From contig CAJQKB010000153.1 of NCBI GenBank assembly GCA_905478775.1, positions 1 through 57,633 of the forward strand: a stretch of DNA of 57,633 nt, written 5' to 3'. The stretch's first letter is position 1, and the number at the start of each line of letters is the position of its first letter. This stretch comes from an uncultured Opitutales bacterium (GTDB taxonomy: Bacteria; Verrucomicrobiota; Verrucomicrobiia; Opitutales; Seribacteraceae). Both the position numbers and the translations under genes were made by a program. A model generated the notes under the pieces. That model worked only from the letters and a program-made list of their open reading frames with translations, was not told where the DNA came from and searched no databases. Positions 1-8,330 of this stretch are shown one piece after another.

Positions 1-689
1 TCTCGAATATTACCGTTGGAATATCTCTCAATTGAACGATTTTGCTTATTTGCCACATACTCCTCCCGATTAGCTTCCTCACCAAAATCATTGTAAATCA
101 CTAGCATCCCTACTCCATCAACCACTCGGGTAGACGGGCATCTCTCACCGTTAGGCTTCCAACCGATTGCAGTAACAATCTTTCCATTTTGAAAAATCTG
201 TTCCGAGCTCTTCTGTCCATTTCTGAACCATCGAACAGATAATCCATCCAATTTCCCCATTTGGTAATTTTGCTCCAGTATTTTCATATTATTTTCTGAC
301 CAAGAACTTTGTATTCCGTTTTTTTTACCAAGTGAATAATTGCCCTGATGAAATTTAAGCCCATTTTCTCGCCAACTAACAACAGGTCCGTCCATAACCC
401 CTTCCTGAAAATGCCTCAGATTGCGTATTCTTTTGTTTCCGTCCAACTGTACGTAAAAACCAGAGTATGGTTGGGCACCTGCCCTTTCATATTGAAGTCC
501 TTGCTTTTGCCTAAACTCGGCAAAAGGTAAAGACTTGTTATTGAATTCATCCCACTCCCCAACCAATGCATCTGAGATAATTTTTGTAACCACCGAGCGA
601 TCATCAAAATTAGGGTACTGTGCTCCACTTGCCCATTGGCAACATAATGCCACAATTAAACTTTGAAAATAGATGGAGTATAACTTCAC
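1..689 (-). CDS. Secreted YwqK/MORN-repeat protein, 3' end cut by window edge
   Basis: About 229 residues are visible, and the reading frame is open to position 1, so the C-terminus lies outside the window. A TAG lies four codons upstream, and the GTG at 689-687 is the only sensible start. It gives a signal peptide (KLYSIYFQSLIVALCCQWASG then AQ, cleavage near residue 23). The mature part has repeats of the form WxxNGxxxxxxxYxxGxxxG, typical of MORN_2/YwqK proteins (for example WRENGLKFHQGNYSLGKKNG and WFRNGQKSSEQIFQNGK). A block WKPNGERCPSTRV near residue 180 recurs almost unchanged in the protein at 2851-3618, so the two are paralogues flanking the antiporter. YwqK is annotated as an antitoxin in Bacillus, but export makes that role unlikely here. 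Function unknown. Confidence 0.8.
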   Translation of the reverse strand, partial: MKLYSIYFQSLIVALCCQWASGAQYPNFDDRSVVTKIISDALVGEWDEFNNKSLPFAEFRQKQGLQYERAGAQPYSGFYVQLDGNKRIRNLRHFQEGVMDGPVVSWRENGLKFHQGNYSLGKKNGIQSSWSENNMKILEQNYQMGKLDGLSVRWFRNGQKSSEQIFQNGKIVTAIGWKPNGERCPSTRVVDGVGMLVIYNDFGEEANREEYVANKQNRSIERYSNGNIR

Positions 690-833
690 AAAATGATGCT
701 AGAAGCACTCGAGGAAAATAGTCAATCTAACTGCATAAATAAAAATTCAATATTGTTTGAGCTCATGCCCAAAAAAAGCAACAAGTAGGGTTGTGCTTAA
801 TCACATGCTTTTAAATCATACCAGAAATAATCA

Positions 834-2834
834 ATGCATTTTCTTGAAGAAATAACTCTCATTGCAACAGTAAGCATAATTGTGACTCTTGTGCTTGGTC
901 GTTTTAAACTACCAGTTGTCGCAGGTTTAGTGCTTACAGGTGCTTTGGTCGGCCCGCACGGACTTTCTTTGGCCAATGATTCAGAAACTATTGAAGTGAT
1001 TGCCGAAGTTGGTGTGGTTTTCCTATTATTTACTATCGGATTAGAATTCTCCCTCGGCCGACTAAAACATATTTTCAGACAGGTTGCATTGGGTGGGCTA
1101 TTACAGGTGGGTGCAACTGCCTCTATTACAACAGTAGTTGCCCTCTCATTAAATCGCCCCCTACCAGAAGCAATCGTGTATGGGTTTGTCTTTGCCTTGT
1201 CGAGCACCGCTTTGGTTTTGCGCACACTTAATGAAAGAAATGAATTAGATGCCCCCCATGGTCGATTTATAGTGGGGACCCTTATATTTCAAGACCTTTG
1301 CATTGTACCAATGGTCTTAATTATTCCCCTTCTCTCGCAGGGCTTAGAGAATTTGTATGTATGGAAAGAAATTGGGATAGCGATGGCACAAGCAGTTTTA
1401 ATGGTAACTGCACTTTTCGTCTGTTCCCGTAAATTGGTTCCCTTACTTTTCAAATGGGTGGATGCAAGTCGAAGTAGCGAGGTGTTCATTCTCACTGTCC
1501 TCTGCCTATGTATTGGCACTGCTTACCTCACCTCTCTGACCGGGCTTTCCCTTGCCCTTGGTTCTTTCCTTGCCGGCATGATTGTGGCAGACACCGACTT
1601 TCGGCATCGAGCCATGGGGGATATCCTACCGCTCAAGGATGTCTTTGTAAGTTTCTTTTTTGTATCGATTGGAATGTTTTTTAATTTTGATGTGTTGTTT
1701 GATTATACGGGTGAAGTTCTCCTCCTCTTACTTGCTTTTCTTTTTGGTAAAGGACTCATCGCTTCCCTCGCTGCCATGTTTATGCGTTTCCCTCCAAGAG
1801 CAGCTTGGCTGGCTGGGGTAGGCTTGGCTCAGTTCGGTGAATTTGGGTTTGTTCTAATCCAATTAGCAATTCAAGAAGATGTTCTTTCAAGCGATGAGAT
1901 TGCACCGCTTTTAAATGCGGGAATCCTCAGTATGTTCCTCACTCCTTTAATTGTATACAAGGCTCCCCATTTCACTGCAGGAGAAAGGGTCCTCGATCCA
2001 CTGGCGAAGTTATTGCGAACGAAGAGTGCGGAAGATCTGGAGCAGAAAACAGTGGGTCACAATGACCATGTCATTATCATCGGATATGGAATTTCTGGGG
2101 AACTTTTGACAGCAAGTCTGCGAACATTATCAATCGAAACAGTTGTTTTGGAAATGAACTCCGATAATGTCTCGCGAGGACGGGGGCGGGGAGATCCTGT
2201 CTATTACGCCGATGCAACCAGTGAGGAAGCACTTGGCCATGCTCACCTTGAATCTGCACGTGCCGTTGTGGTTATGATTAACGATCATGGAGCAACCGAA
2301 CGGGTATTAGCTACGATTGATCGACTGCAAGTGAATGTTCCAATCTTTGTACGAACGCAATACATGATAGGGGTAGAAGATTTTAACAAATTCAAGCCCG
2401 CTGGTGTAGTTGCCTGCGAGGTCGAGGGGGGATTAGAAGTTCTCTCCCGTGTTCTTAGAAAATTGGAAGTTCCCCGAAATTTGATTATCCGCGAAATTGA
2501 TCATGCCCGTTCACAAACCATGCACTCGGACCGGGAATTTAAAGAAGATGCACTTCCGATTCGTGACCACGAAGAACTGAAGGACTTAACCGTAGAGAAT
2601 ATTCTCCTCATTGCCGGAAGCAGAGCAGAATCGAAGTCCCCAAAAGAACTTAAAATTGCTGAAAAAACAGGCGTTTTGGTAATCGCAATTAAGAGGGAAG
2701 AAGAACTTATTTTACACCGACTAGCGGATACGGTTTTAGAAGTGGGTGATGTTGTTTACTGTATCGGAGAGAAAGCGGATTTAGAAATTATTCCCGCTTG
2801 GTTTGATCCGGTTCTTGATAAAAAGGAAAAATAA
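834..2834 (+). CDS. Kef-type monovalent cation:proton antiporter (CPA2) with TrkA domains
   Basis: 666 residues. The first ~390 residues form a polytopic membrane domain of the CPA2 Na+/H+ exchanger family, with the FQD motif at about 152-154 and glycine-rich helices typical of KefB/KefC. A cytosolic TrkA-N/RCK nucleotide-binding domain follows at about 411-530 (HVIIIGYGISGELL, a Rossmann GxGxxG with E440 ending strand 2), then a TrkA-C domain at about 580-655. Such proteins exchange K+ or Na+ for H+ across the inner membrane and are gated by ligands at the RCK domain. Membrane domain plus both TrkA parts match full-length KefB-like proteins. The ATG at 834 has no Shine-Dalgarno. It is divergent from the YwqK-like gene on the left and almost touches the convergent one on the right. 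Confidence 0.92.
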   Translation: MHFLEEITLIATVSIIVTLVLGRFKLPVVAGLVLTGALVGPHGLSLANDSETIEVIAEVGVVFLLFTIGLEFSLGRLKHIFRQVALGGLLQVGATASITTVVALSLNRPLPEAIVYGFVFALSSTALVLRTLNERNELDAPHGRFIVGTLIFQDLCIVPMVLIIPLLSQGLENLYVWKEIGIAMAQAVLMVTALFVCSRKLVPLLFKWVDASRSSEVFILTVLCLCIGTAYLTSLTGLSLALGSFLAGMIVADTDFRHRAMGDILPLKDVFVSFFFVSIGMFFNFDVLFDYTGEVLLLLLAFLFGKGLIASLAAMFMRFPPRAAWLAGVGLAQFGEFGFVLIQLAIQEDVLSSDEIAPLLNAGILSMFLTPLIVYKAPHFTAGERVLDPLAKLLRTKSAEDLEQKTVGHNDHVIIIGYGISGELLTASLRTLSIETVVLEMNSDNVSRGRGRGDPVYYADATSEEALGHAHLESARAVVVMINDHGATERVLATIDRLQVNVPIFVRTQYMIGVEDFNKFKPAGVVACEVEGGLEVLSRVLRKLEVPRNLIIREIDHARSQTMHSDREFKEDALPIRDHEELKDLTVENILLIAGSRAESKSPKELKIAEKTGVLVIAIKREEELILHRLADTVLEVGDVVYCIGEKADLEIIPAWFDPVLDKKEK

Positions 2835-2850
2835 AAGTGTCCGAATGAAT

Positions 2851-3618
2851 TTACTCGATCACGGGTACTTCATCCTCAGACACTTCAGCTTGGGAAGTAT
2901 TTAAATTAATCGGATTACTATCTTTGTCTTCCGTATTCAAAGAAGTTTCATTTATATCTGAAGGATATCCGTAATCATACTCTCCATCTAAATAAGATTC
3001 ATTTGAATCAACCGTGCCATCCTCTTTGTAATGAATCACTAACCCAGTTCCGGCCTTAACGAGGGTGTCTGGGCATTTTGTACCGTCTGGTTTCCATCTT
3101 AAAAAGGTTTGTATCCTTCCTTTACTATATTCGATCTTGGATTTTATTTTACCGACCGCATAAAACTCTTCGAAAAGCCCATCCCTCAAATTATTTTGAT
3201 TAAATCCACGAGAGTCTAAAATTCCTGCATCTGTCCATAACTTAAAGGGTCCATTCCGCATTCCATTCTTCCAGGTCCGCTCGACCATTTTTTTTCCATT
3301 TCTATACCATGCGGTATATAATCCGTCCTGCATTCCATTTTGGGAATGAAAAAGATATCCTAGTTTTCCATTTTCATAACTTTTTTTGACCCAACCGTTG
3401 TATCGTTCTCCATTAGTCGAAAGTCTTAGTATCTCTATTTCGTTCTCGATGGTAATGCTAATTTCTGAAAAATCGACCGCCTCCTTACTTGTTGATTTTA
3501 GGTTATCTTCCCGATCGAGAGGATTATCGATTTTTGGAAAAGACGGGATTGGCTCCTCCTCTTGACTACACCCTGCAAGACCCCAAAAGATAAATATACA
3601 AATAATCAATTTTTTCAT
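2851..3618 (-). CDS. YwqK/MORN-repeat lipoprotein
   Basis: 255 residues from the ATG at 3618. A start 20 codons further upstream is open but would bury the signal sequence. MKKLIICIFIFWGLAGC is a clean lipoprotein signal with lipobox LAGC (Cys17), so the protein is probably tethered to a membrane. The middle carries YwqK/MORN_2 repeats (AWYRNGKKMVERTWKNGMRNG and similar), and a WKPDGTKCPDTLVKAGTG block is shared with the protein at 1-689. The C-terminus is acidic and low-complexity (NTEDKDSNPINLNTSQAEVSEDE). It converges with the Kef-type antiporter, with 16 bases between the stops. The partner and role are unknown; MORN-type repeats often act as scaffolds or bind membranes. Confidence 0.8.
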   Translation of the reverse strand: MKKLIICIFIFWGLAGCSQEEEPIPSFPKIDNPLDREDNLKSTSKEAVDFSEISITIENEIEILRLSTNGERYNGWVKKSYENGKLGYLFHSQNGMQDGLYTAWYRNGKKMVERTWKNGMRNGPFKLWTDAGILDSRGFNQNNLRDGLFEEFYAVGKIKSKIEYSKGRIQTFLRWKPDGTKCPDTLVKAGTGLVIHYKEDGTVDSNESYLDGEYDYGYPSDINETSLNTEDKDSNPINLNTSQAEVSEDEVPVIE

Positions 3619-3769
3619 CCTATAATTATGAATGAGGGAATAGATTAAGGTCAAGGATTGGAATCGAGAATGACTCATTTGATTAATCTCATACTAGACT
3701 TGTATTGCAAAGTCTCAGGATTTAACTTCGAGTAACAGGATACTCAAAAATTAAACACTACAACTTTTA

Positions 3770-3783
3770 AAATCTATAGATTT
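3770..3783. promoter_or_regulatory. Perfect 14-bp palindrome just upstream of the alcohol dehydrogenase
   Basis: AAATCTATAGATTT reads identically on both strands and ends five bases before the ATG at 3789. With flanking A/T it becomes an imperfect 24-bp near-palindrome. It lies where a dimeric repressor could block initiation or translation. It is AT-rich, so chance is possible. Confidence 0.3.
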
Positions 3784-3788
3784 AAAAT

Positions 3789-4829
3789 ATGAAAACAATA
3801 GACGCATACGCATCTCACAATGCAAAATCTCCTTTAGAATCCTATCCCATTCAACGTCGCTTAGTTGCATCCAATGATGTACAAATTGAAATCGATTACT
3901 GTGGTGTATGTCACACCGACCTTCATTTTGTAAACAATGATTGGGGCATGAGCGAATACCCGGTCGTACCTGGCCACGAGATTGTGGGACGGGTTTCAGA
4001 GGTTGGAACTGATGTGAAACAATTTAAAGTCGGCGATGTTGCCGCGATTGGATGCATGGTTAAATCCTGCGGAGAGTGCCAATCTTGTATCAGTGGAGAG
4101 GAACAATATTGCTTGAATGGATTTACGGCGACATACAATAGCCCGACTGAGGATCCAGGCGGATTTACATTTGGAGGATATTCAAAAAGTATTGTCGCCG
4201 ATGAAAGCTTTATACTTTCCATGCCCAATAGCCTTGATTTAAAAGCAACTGCCCCCCTCCTCTGTGCGGGTATAACCACTTATTCCCCATTAAAACATTG
4301 GAATGTGGGCCCGGGCAAGAAAGTAGGTATCGTGGGCCTTGGAGGGCTAGGCCATATGGGGGTAAAATTTTCCCATGCTCTTGGTGCCCATACTGTAATG
4401 ATAACAACCTCGCCAGGAAAAGGAACTGATGCCAAAAGTTTGGGTGCCGATGAGGTTTTAATTTCAACGGATCCGGATGCGATGGAAAAAGAACTGGGAC
4501 AATTTGATTTCATTCTCAATACGATTCCCGTAAATCACTCATTTGATCCCTACATGGATTTATTAAAGGTGGACGGAACTATGTGCGTAGTGGGTGCACC
4601 AGAAACTTTCAGTATTAATGTAGGGCAACTTGTTTTTGGTAGAAAAACCTTAGCTGGCTCCTTAATTGGCGGAATTAAAGAAACACAAGAGATGTTGAAT
4701 TTCTGTGGAGAAAAACAAATTGTCTCAGAAGTAGAGATGATTCAAATGAACGACATTAATGCTGCCTATAAAAGACTAGTAAAGAGTGATGTAAAATACC
4801 GTTTTGTGATAGATATGAAGAGCCTATAA
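3789..4829 (+). CDS. Zinc-dependent alcohol dehydrogenase, CAD/YahK type
   Basis: 346 residues, a medium-chain dehydrogenase/reductase. Catalytic zinc ligands are visible: Cys in CGVCHTDLHF near residue 38, the GHE motif near residue 60, and the later Cys in LLCAGITTY. The structural zinc lobe is present (CMVKSCGECQSCISGEEQYC). The Rossmann motif GLGGLGHMG lies near 182-190. The layout matches cinnamyl-alcohol dehydrogenase/YahK-like enzymes, which reduce aldehydes with NADPH in the cytosol; the substrate cannot be read from sequence. A short palindrome sits just before the start, and a hairpin separates it from the convergent DksA-like gene. Confidence 0.93.
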   Translation: MKTIDAYASHNAKSPLESYPIQRRLVASNDVQIEIDYCGVCHTDLHFVNNDWGMSEYPVVPGHEIVGRVSEVGTDVKQFKVGDVAAIGCMVKSCGECQSCISGEEQYCLNGFTATYNSPTEDPGGFTFGGYSKSIVADESFILSMPNSLDLKATAPLLCAGITTYSPLKHWNVGPGKKVGIVGLGGLGHMGVKFSHALGAHTVMITTSPGKGTDAKSLGADEVLISTDPDAMEKELGQFDFILNTIPVNHSFDPYMDLLKVDGTMCVVGAPETFSINVGQLVFGRKTLAGSLIGGIKETQEMLNFCGEKQIVSEVEMIQMNDINAAYKRLVKSDVKYRFVIDMKSL

Positions 4830-4892
4830 CCAACCCTGGTCCCCCAGGTCAGTTGTACTCAAAAAGTGGGAATTAATTGAAACAAATAGAAA

Positions 4893-4919
4893 ATAAAGGA
4901 TTAGTTTTTAATCCTTTAT
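4893..4919. terminator. Bidirectional hairpin between convergent genes
   Basis: ATAAAGGATTA (4893-4903) pairs perfectly with TAATCCTTTAT (4909-4919) around the loop GTTTT. The 11-bp stem lies between the stops of the alcohol dehydrogenase (+) and the DksA-like gene (-). T-runs are short, so termination efficiency is uncertain. Confidence 0.6.
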
Positions 4920-4931
4920 CGAATTAAATAT

Positions 4932-5261
4932 TTACGCACAATTCACACATGTTTGAACTTCCGGAAAGGCATCGAGTCGATCCGGTGAGATCGATTGACC
5001 ACAAAACATACAGGATCCAAAGCTCTCCTGTTCTATCCGCTTGATTGCGTTTTCGACGTCCAACAGTTGCCTCTTTTTACGCCTTCGTAACTCCAACACC
5101 ATCTGTTGATCTTGCATCGCTTCCATACGAGATAAGCGACCCAGTGCATTATCGGGCTCGACCGCGGACGCAGAATCCTCACTCTTCTTGAGGTAATCCT
5201 CAATCTCAAGACTTAACTTTGACAGTTTTGCACTATACTTTTCTATATCTTCCGAATTCAT
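4932..5261 (-). CDS. DksA/TraR-family zinc-finger protein
   Basis: 109 residues from the ATG at 5261; a start ten codons upstream is possible but less natural. An N-terminal helical, coiled-coil-prone part (about 1-80, rich in K, E, R and L) is followed by a C4 zinc finger with Cys84, Cys87, Cys105 and Cys108 (CMFCGQ ... CVNC). This is the DksA/TraR layout. Family members bind the RNA polymerase secondary channel and modulate transcription, often with ppGpp; the acidic tip residues cannot be assigned surely here. It is a single gene, divergent from the YHS-like gene and convergent with the dehydrogenase. Confidence 0.82.
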   Translation of the reverse strand: MNSEDIEKYSAKLSKLSLEIEDYLKKSEDSASAVEPDNALGRLSRMEAMQDQQMVLELRRRKKRQLLDVENAIKRIEQESFGSCMFCGQSISPDRLDAFPEVQTCVNCA

Positions 5262-5390
5262 TACAAAATGGGTAACAATATCAATGCACAAGTATTTTCA
5301 TCAAAAGGTCAAATTGATTAATCAAATATTTTCGGGAAAACCTTCCGAAAGTCTTGATAAAATTTCACTTTTAGGACATTAGTTAAGTAT

Positions 5391-5840
5391 ATGAAAAATA
5401 TTACAACTCTACTTATTGCCCTTTTCCTCGCGAACAGCCTCTTTGCTGAACAAGAAACTTGTGCTCTCATGGCAGGAGATGAAATTGATACCGAAGAATT
5501 TTCGGAAGTTCTTGGAAAGAAGGTTTATTTTTGCTGTGGTTCTTGCGTCAAGGCGTTCGACTCGAATCAAGCCTACTACTTAAAAGCCCTACCTGTACTT
5601 GCAAAACTCTTCAGTTCAGACGAACAAAAGAAACTGGGAGTAGATAAAGTAAAGTTGCTCGATCAAAAGTTTTGTCCCATTTACCCGGAGCGTGTAATTA
5701 ATCCAAATTCCAAAACAGTTGAATACAAAGGAAAAACGATCTATCTGTGGTCATCTAGTGCTCAACGTCGTTGGAAAAAAGATCCTGAGAAATACTTCAA
5801 AGCAGCGATGGATCAAGATCTTCTCCCTCAATACAAATAG
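5391..5840 (+). CDS. Secreted YHS/TRASH-like metal-binding protein, second repeat decayed
   Basis: 149 residues with a signal peptide (MKNITTLLIALFLANSLFA, then EQ). Two YHS-like units follow. The first (about 22-60) has ETCALM ... KVYFCCGSCVKAF, with Cys24, Cys48, Cys49 and Cys52 as possible metal ligands. The second (about 92-135) has KFCPIY ... KTIYLWSSSAQRRWKKDPEKY, with the same spacing but the CCGSC cluster replaced by LWSSSA. Only Cys95 remains, so it probably no longer binds metal. YHS/TRASH domains bind copper or other soft metals; a periplasmic metal-handling role is inferred. A strong terminator follows. Confidence 0.7.
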   Translation: MKNITTLLIALFLANSLFAEQETCALMAGDEIDTEEFSEVLGKKVYFCCGSCVKAFDSNQAYYLKALPVLAKLFSSDEQKKLGVDKVKLLDQKFCPIYPERVINPNSKTVEYKGKTIYLWSSSAQRRWKKDPEKYFKAAMDQDLLPQYK

Positions 5841-5860
5841 TTTCCACTTTAACTTTACCT

Positions 5861-5888
5861 AAAAGCCCTCTTTCAAGAGGGCTTTTTT
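5861..5888. terminator. Strong intrinsic terminator
   Basis: AAAAGCCCTCTT (5861-5872) pairs with AAGAGGGCTTTT (5875-5886) and runs into TTTTTT on the plus strand. It ends the YHS-like gene. The A-run on its left means it can also act on the minus strand, downstream of thiN. Confidence 0.9.
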
Positions 5889-5989
5889 GTGCATGGTCGG
5901 AAAATAGATCACAGGTGATTTTCAAACCTCGCTCTCATGGTACAAAGTGACATTTGAAAAAGGCTACAAGCTTGAAAGAACGGGAGATA

Positions 5990-6631
5990 TTATTTTTGTA
6001 AAATTACTAATAAACTTCCTGACTCAACGGAAACCCAAGCCTCATTCGAAATACACATATTGCTTTGACTAAATGATTCCACGCCAGATAGCACTTGGTT
6101 TTCAATTTCCCACTTCAATCCAGCAGTTTTTACAGAGTTGCAACAAGTAATGGGGAGCAGACTAACTGTCGCACCCTCTTGTCCGATAATCTTTAGTTTT
6201 GTATTTGAAGTTACCCTACGAATCCACTCTTTTTCAGAATCAAAAATAATGATTAGGTCAGAGTCTACCGAACAGGCGATTAGAAAATTGGCGAACAAAT
6301 GATCAGTACGATTCCCTAATCCACCAAGAATAATGATTTCCGTTATATCCGGATATTTTTTCAGGTAATCGAGTGCTTTTTGAAAATCAGTTCTATCCTG
6401 CTCATTTACCTCGATGAGTTCGACCTCCTGTGGAATATCATCCCTAGTCTCCTCCCCTCCCCAACTATCCAAATCCCCGATTAACACATCGGGGAAAATA
6501 TCCGCATGACGAAAGGATAACCATCCGGCGTCAACCGCGATAGAAATATCTGCCTCCTCCCGGCGCCAAAGTAGACTTTCTTCTGAGGGCGGTTCTCCCC
6601 CCATCACTAATAGAGCTTTGCGAAAAGACAT
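5990..6631 (-). CDS. thiN: Thiamine pyrophosphokinase
   Basis: 213 residues. It transfers pyrophosphate from ATP to thiamine, giving the cofactor thiamine diphosphate in the cytosol. Diagnostic motifs are an N-terminal AVDAGW, the metal-binding GDLDS, DRTDFQKAL and GGLGNRTDH, in the order and spacing of the TPK catalytic domain. The C-terminal ~70 residues fit the small thiamine-binding beta domain. It is last in the minus-strand cluster ribE-udg-thiN, 23 bases after the UDG-like gene. No TPP riboswitch was seen upstream of the cluster. Confidence 0.9.
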   Translation of the reverse strand: MSFRKALLVMGGEPPSEESLLWRREEADISIAVDAGWLSFRHADIFPDVLIGDLDSWGGEETRDDIPQEVELIEVNEQDRTDFQKALDYLKKYPDITEIIILGGLGNRTDHLFANFLIACSVDSDLIIIFDSEKEWIRRVTSNTKLKIIGQEGATVSLLPITCCNSVKTAGLKWEIENQVLSGVESFSQSNMCISNEAWVSVESGSLLVILQK

Positions 6632-6654
6632 TAAAAAATCTGAACTTCGATTAA

Positions 6655-7635
6655 TTAAAGGAAAAATCCCTGTTGTTTTTCACTTATCGAAACTTCCACC
6701 TTTTCCATCACTTTTAACATATCCTCCCATACTTTTCTTTTTCCCGATTTACTTGGATTATGAAGCAGGTAAGATGGGTGATAGGTAACCATGAGGGGAA
6801 TACCTTCATATTCATTCCAATTTCCACGAACATCTCCCAATCTTCTTTTTGAGTCGAACCCAAGAAATCCATCTGTTGCGATTTTACCAAGAGAAATAAT
6901 CACTTTAGGCTGAACAATCTCTAATTGAGCTTTTAGATAGGGCATTGCAAATTGAAGTTCAGCTTGACTGGGTGGACGATGTCCAAAAGCAAGGTCATGC
7001 TTAGGTTTCCAATGTAAAATATTGGAAATATAAACAGAAGGCACCGGAAAACCCATCGCTTCAATAATTTTACCCAGCAATTCCCCCGCCGGTCCTCCAA
7101 AAGCAGAACCTGCCTTTTCATCCTCATCGTTTGGAGATTCTCCACAAAAAAATAATTCTGCATCAAGATCGCCCCTCCCAAAAATTATTTGACCGTCAGG
7201 ATTAATTTCAGAATTTGAAATTGGGCAATTATTGACTTCTTTTTCTAACCATTTCCATTTTGTTCTTTTATCACCCTCGGGCAGTGTAAAGCTGGGCGGG
7301 GTTGCAAACTTTGCGTCATTATCTCCTGACACACCAGCACCTTCTACCGTAATCGTTTTCGGGGGAGCTTGTGAGGCAATAGCCGGGGTGGATTCAGCGG
7401 TATCCACCGAAGTGGTTTCCTGTCTAACGGGATTGTTTCGGGAAGTTGGTACATCCACTGCTTTTTTTTGCGTAGGCTTATTCAAAGGAGAAGCTGGACG
7501 TTCTGGTATCAGCGGTTCCAACTTCTTTTCCAAATGCATGAGTGTCTCCTCCTCAAGATAAATTTCACGCACTCCTTCTTCGCGCATACGCTTGAGTTCT
7601 TCAAGCAAAGCAAAACTGGCTTCTGGAATATTCAT
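6655..7635 (-). CDS. Uracil-DNA glycosylase, family-4-like, lacking most Fe-S cysteines
   Basis: 326 residues from the ATG at 7635, which overlaps the ribE stop (TGATG). The first ~45 residues are helical and charged; about 45-125 is a Ser/Thr/Pro/Ala linker. The UDG fold follows, with GESPNDEDEKAGSAFGGPAG (motif 1) and VTYHPSYLL (motif 2) as in family 4/5 enzymes, which excise uracil from DNA. Family 4 enzymes hold a 4Fe-4S cluster through CxxC near the fold start, a Cys in the KCRPP segment and a Cys before PYL. Here those sites read NNCPIS (one Cys only), ILHWKPK and FAMPYL, so at least three of four ligands are missing. Activity is plausible but a cluster is unlikely. The fold assignment is firm. 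Confidence 0.85.
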   Translation of the reverse strand: MNIPEASFALLEELKRMREEGVREIYLEEETLMHLEKKLEPLIPERPASPLNKPTQKKAVDVPTSRNNPVRQETTSVDTAESTPAIASQAPPKTITVEGAGVSGDNDAKFATPPSFTLPEGDKRTKWKWLEKEVNNCPISNSEINPDGQIIFGRGDLDAELFFCGESPNDEDEKAGSAFGGPAGELLGKIIEAMGFPVPSVYISNILHWKPKHDLAFGHRPPSQAELQFAMPYLKAQLEIVQPKVIISLGKIATDGFLGFDSKRRLGDVRGNWNEYEGIPLMVTYHPSYLLHNPSKSGKRKVWEDMLKVMEKVEVSISEKQQGFFL

Positions 7636-8243
7636 CAAGATAATTGCTCGATTGAAGATGCAGCAAGTTTCTCGACATACTTGGCGAGTAAATCAAATTC
7701 AAGATTAAGCCGATCTCCAGGTTGACGACTCATTAAATTTGTCTTTCCAAGAGTGTGTGGAATTAACCAAACAGCAAATGAATCTCCCGTTACATCACAA
7801 ACAGTAAGAGAACATCCGTCTACCGCAATACATCCTTTATCTACTAAGTACTGCTTGTGAGTGGGAGGTACTTTGATTTGGAGGTATAAGTTTTTTCCAC
7901 GTTCTTCAAAAATTTCAATCTCTCCGCACGCATCAATATGGCCGGTCACAAAATGTCCACCCACCCTACCATTGGCTGGCATTGAACGTTCCAAGTTTAC
8001 GAGATGCCCATCCTGCAAATTACCGAGGTTCGTTCTTTCCAAAGTTTCGTCTAATAAATCAAAGGATCCTACCCCGCTCGAATCTTCACGAAAGGTTAAG
8101 CAGCAACCGTTTACAGAAAGACTAGCACCTGCCTCCATCCCATCCGATCCATCAAATGGAATATCAAGCTTAAGAAGCCAAGATTCTTTCTTTTCTTCGA
8201 ACGAAATTACCCGCCCGACATTTTCTACTATTCCGGTAAACAT
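7635..8243 (-). CDS. ribE: Riboflavin synthase, alpha chain
   Basis: 202 residues. It dismutates two 6,7-dimethyl-8-ribityllumazines to riboflavin. The N-terminus MFTGIVENVG is the family signature. Two lumazine-binding repeats are visible: the first holds VNGCCLTF and the second GHIDACGEI, then DGCSLTV and a C-terminal KTNL. Length is typical (about 200-220). It is first in the minus-strand cluster with the UDG-like gene and thiN, linked by a one-base TGATG overlap. No FMN riboswitch fits in the 87 bases upstream. Some nomenclatures use ribC for this gene. Confidence 0.95.
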   Translation of the reverse strand: MFTGIVENVGRVISFEEKKESWLLKLDIPFDGSDGMEAGASLSVNGCCLTFREDSSGVGSFDLLDETLERTNLGNLQDGHLVNLERSMPANGRVGGHFVTGHIDACGEIEIFEERGKNLYLQIKVPPTHKQYLVDKGCIAVDGCSLTVCDVTGDSFAVWLIPHTLGKTNLMSRQPGDRLNLEFDLLAKYVEKLAASSIEQLS

Positions 8244-8330
8244 AAATATAAAATATTGATCATTGAAAATAACAATTAGAAAAATGGAAAGATAATTTGA
8301 CCCTTTCGTAACGCAAAGTACTTTGAAGTT

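Noticed and set aside
416-655. A 79-codon minus-strand frame near the left edge
   Set aside because: The neighbouring frame encodes a clear signal peptide and YwqK repeats, so this one is a shadow.
5907-5920. ATCAC-AG-GTGAT hairpin after the strong terminator
   Set aside because: Only a 5-bp stem; the neighbouring hairpin at 5861-5888 already explains termination.
7635-8330. FMN or TPP riboswitch for ribE-udg-thiN
   Set aside because: Only 87 bases separate ribE from the divergent gene and no conserved core of either riboswitch was found.
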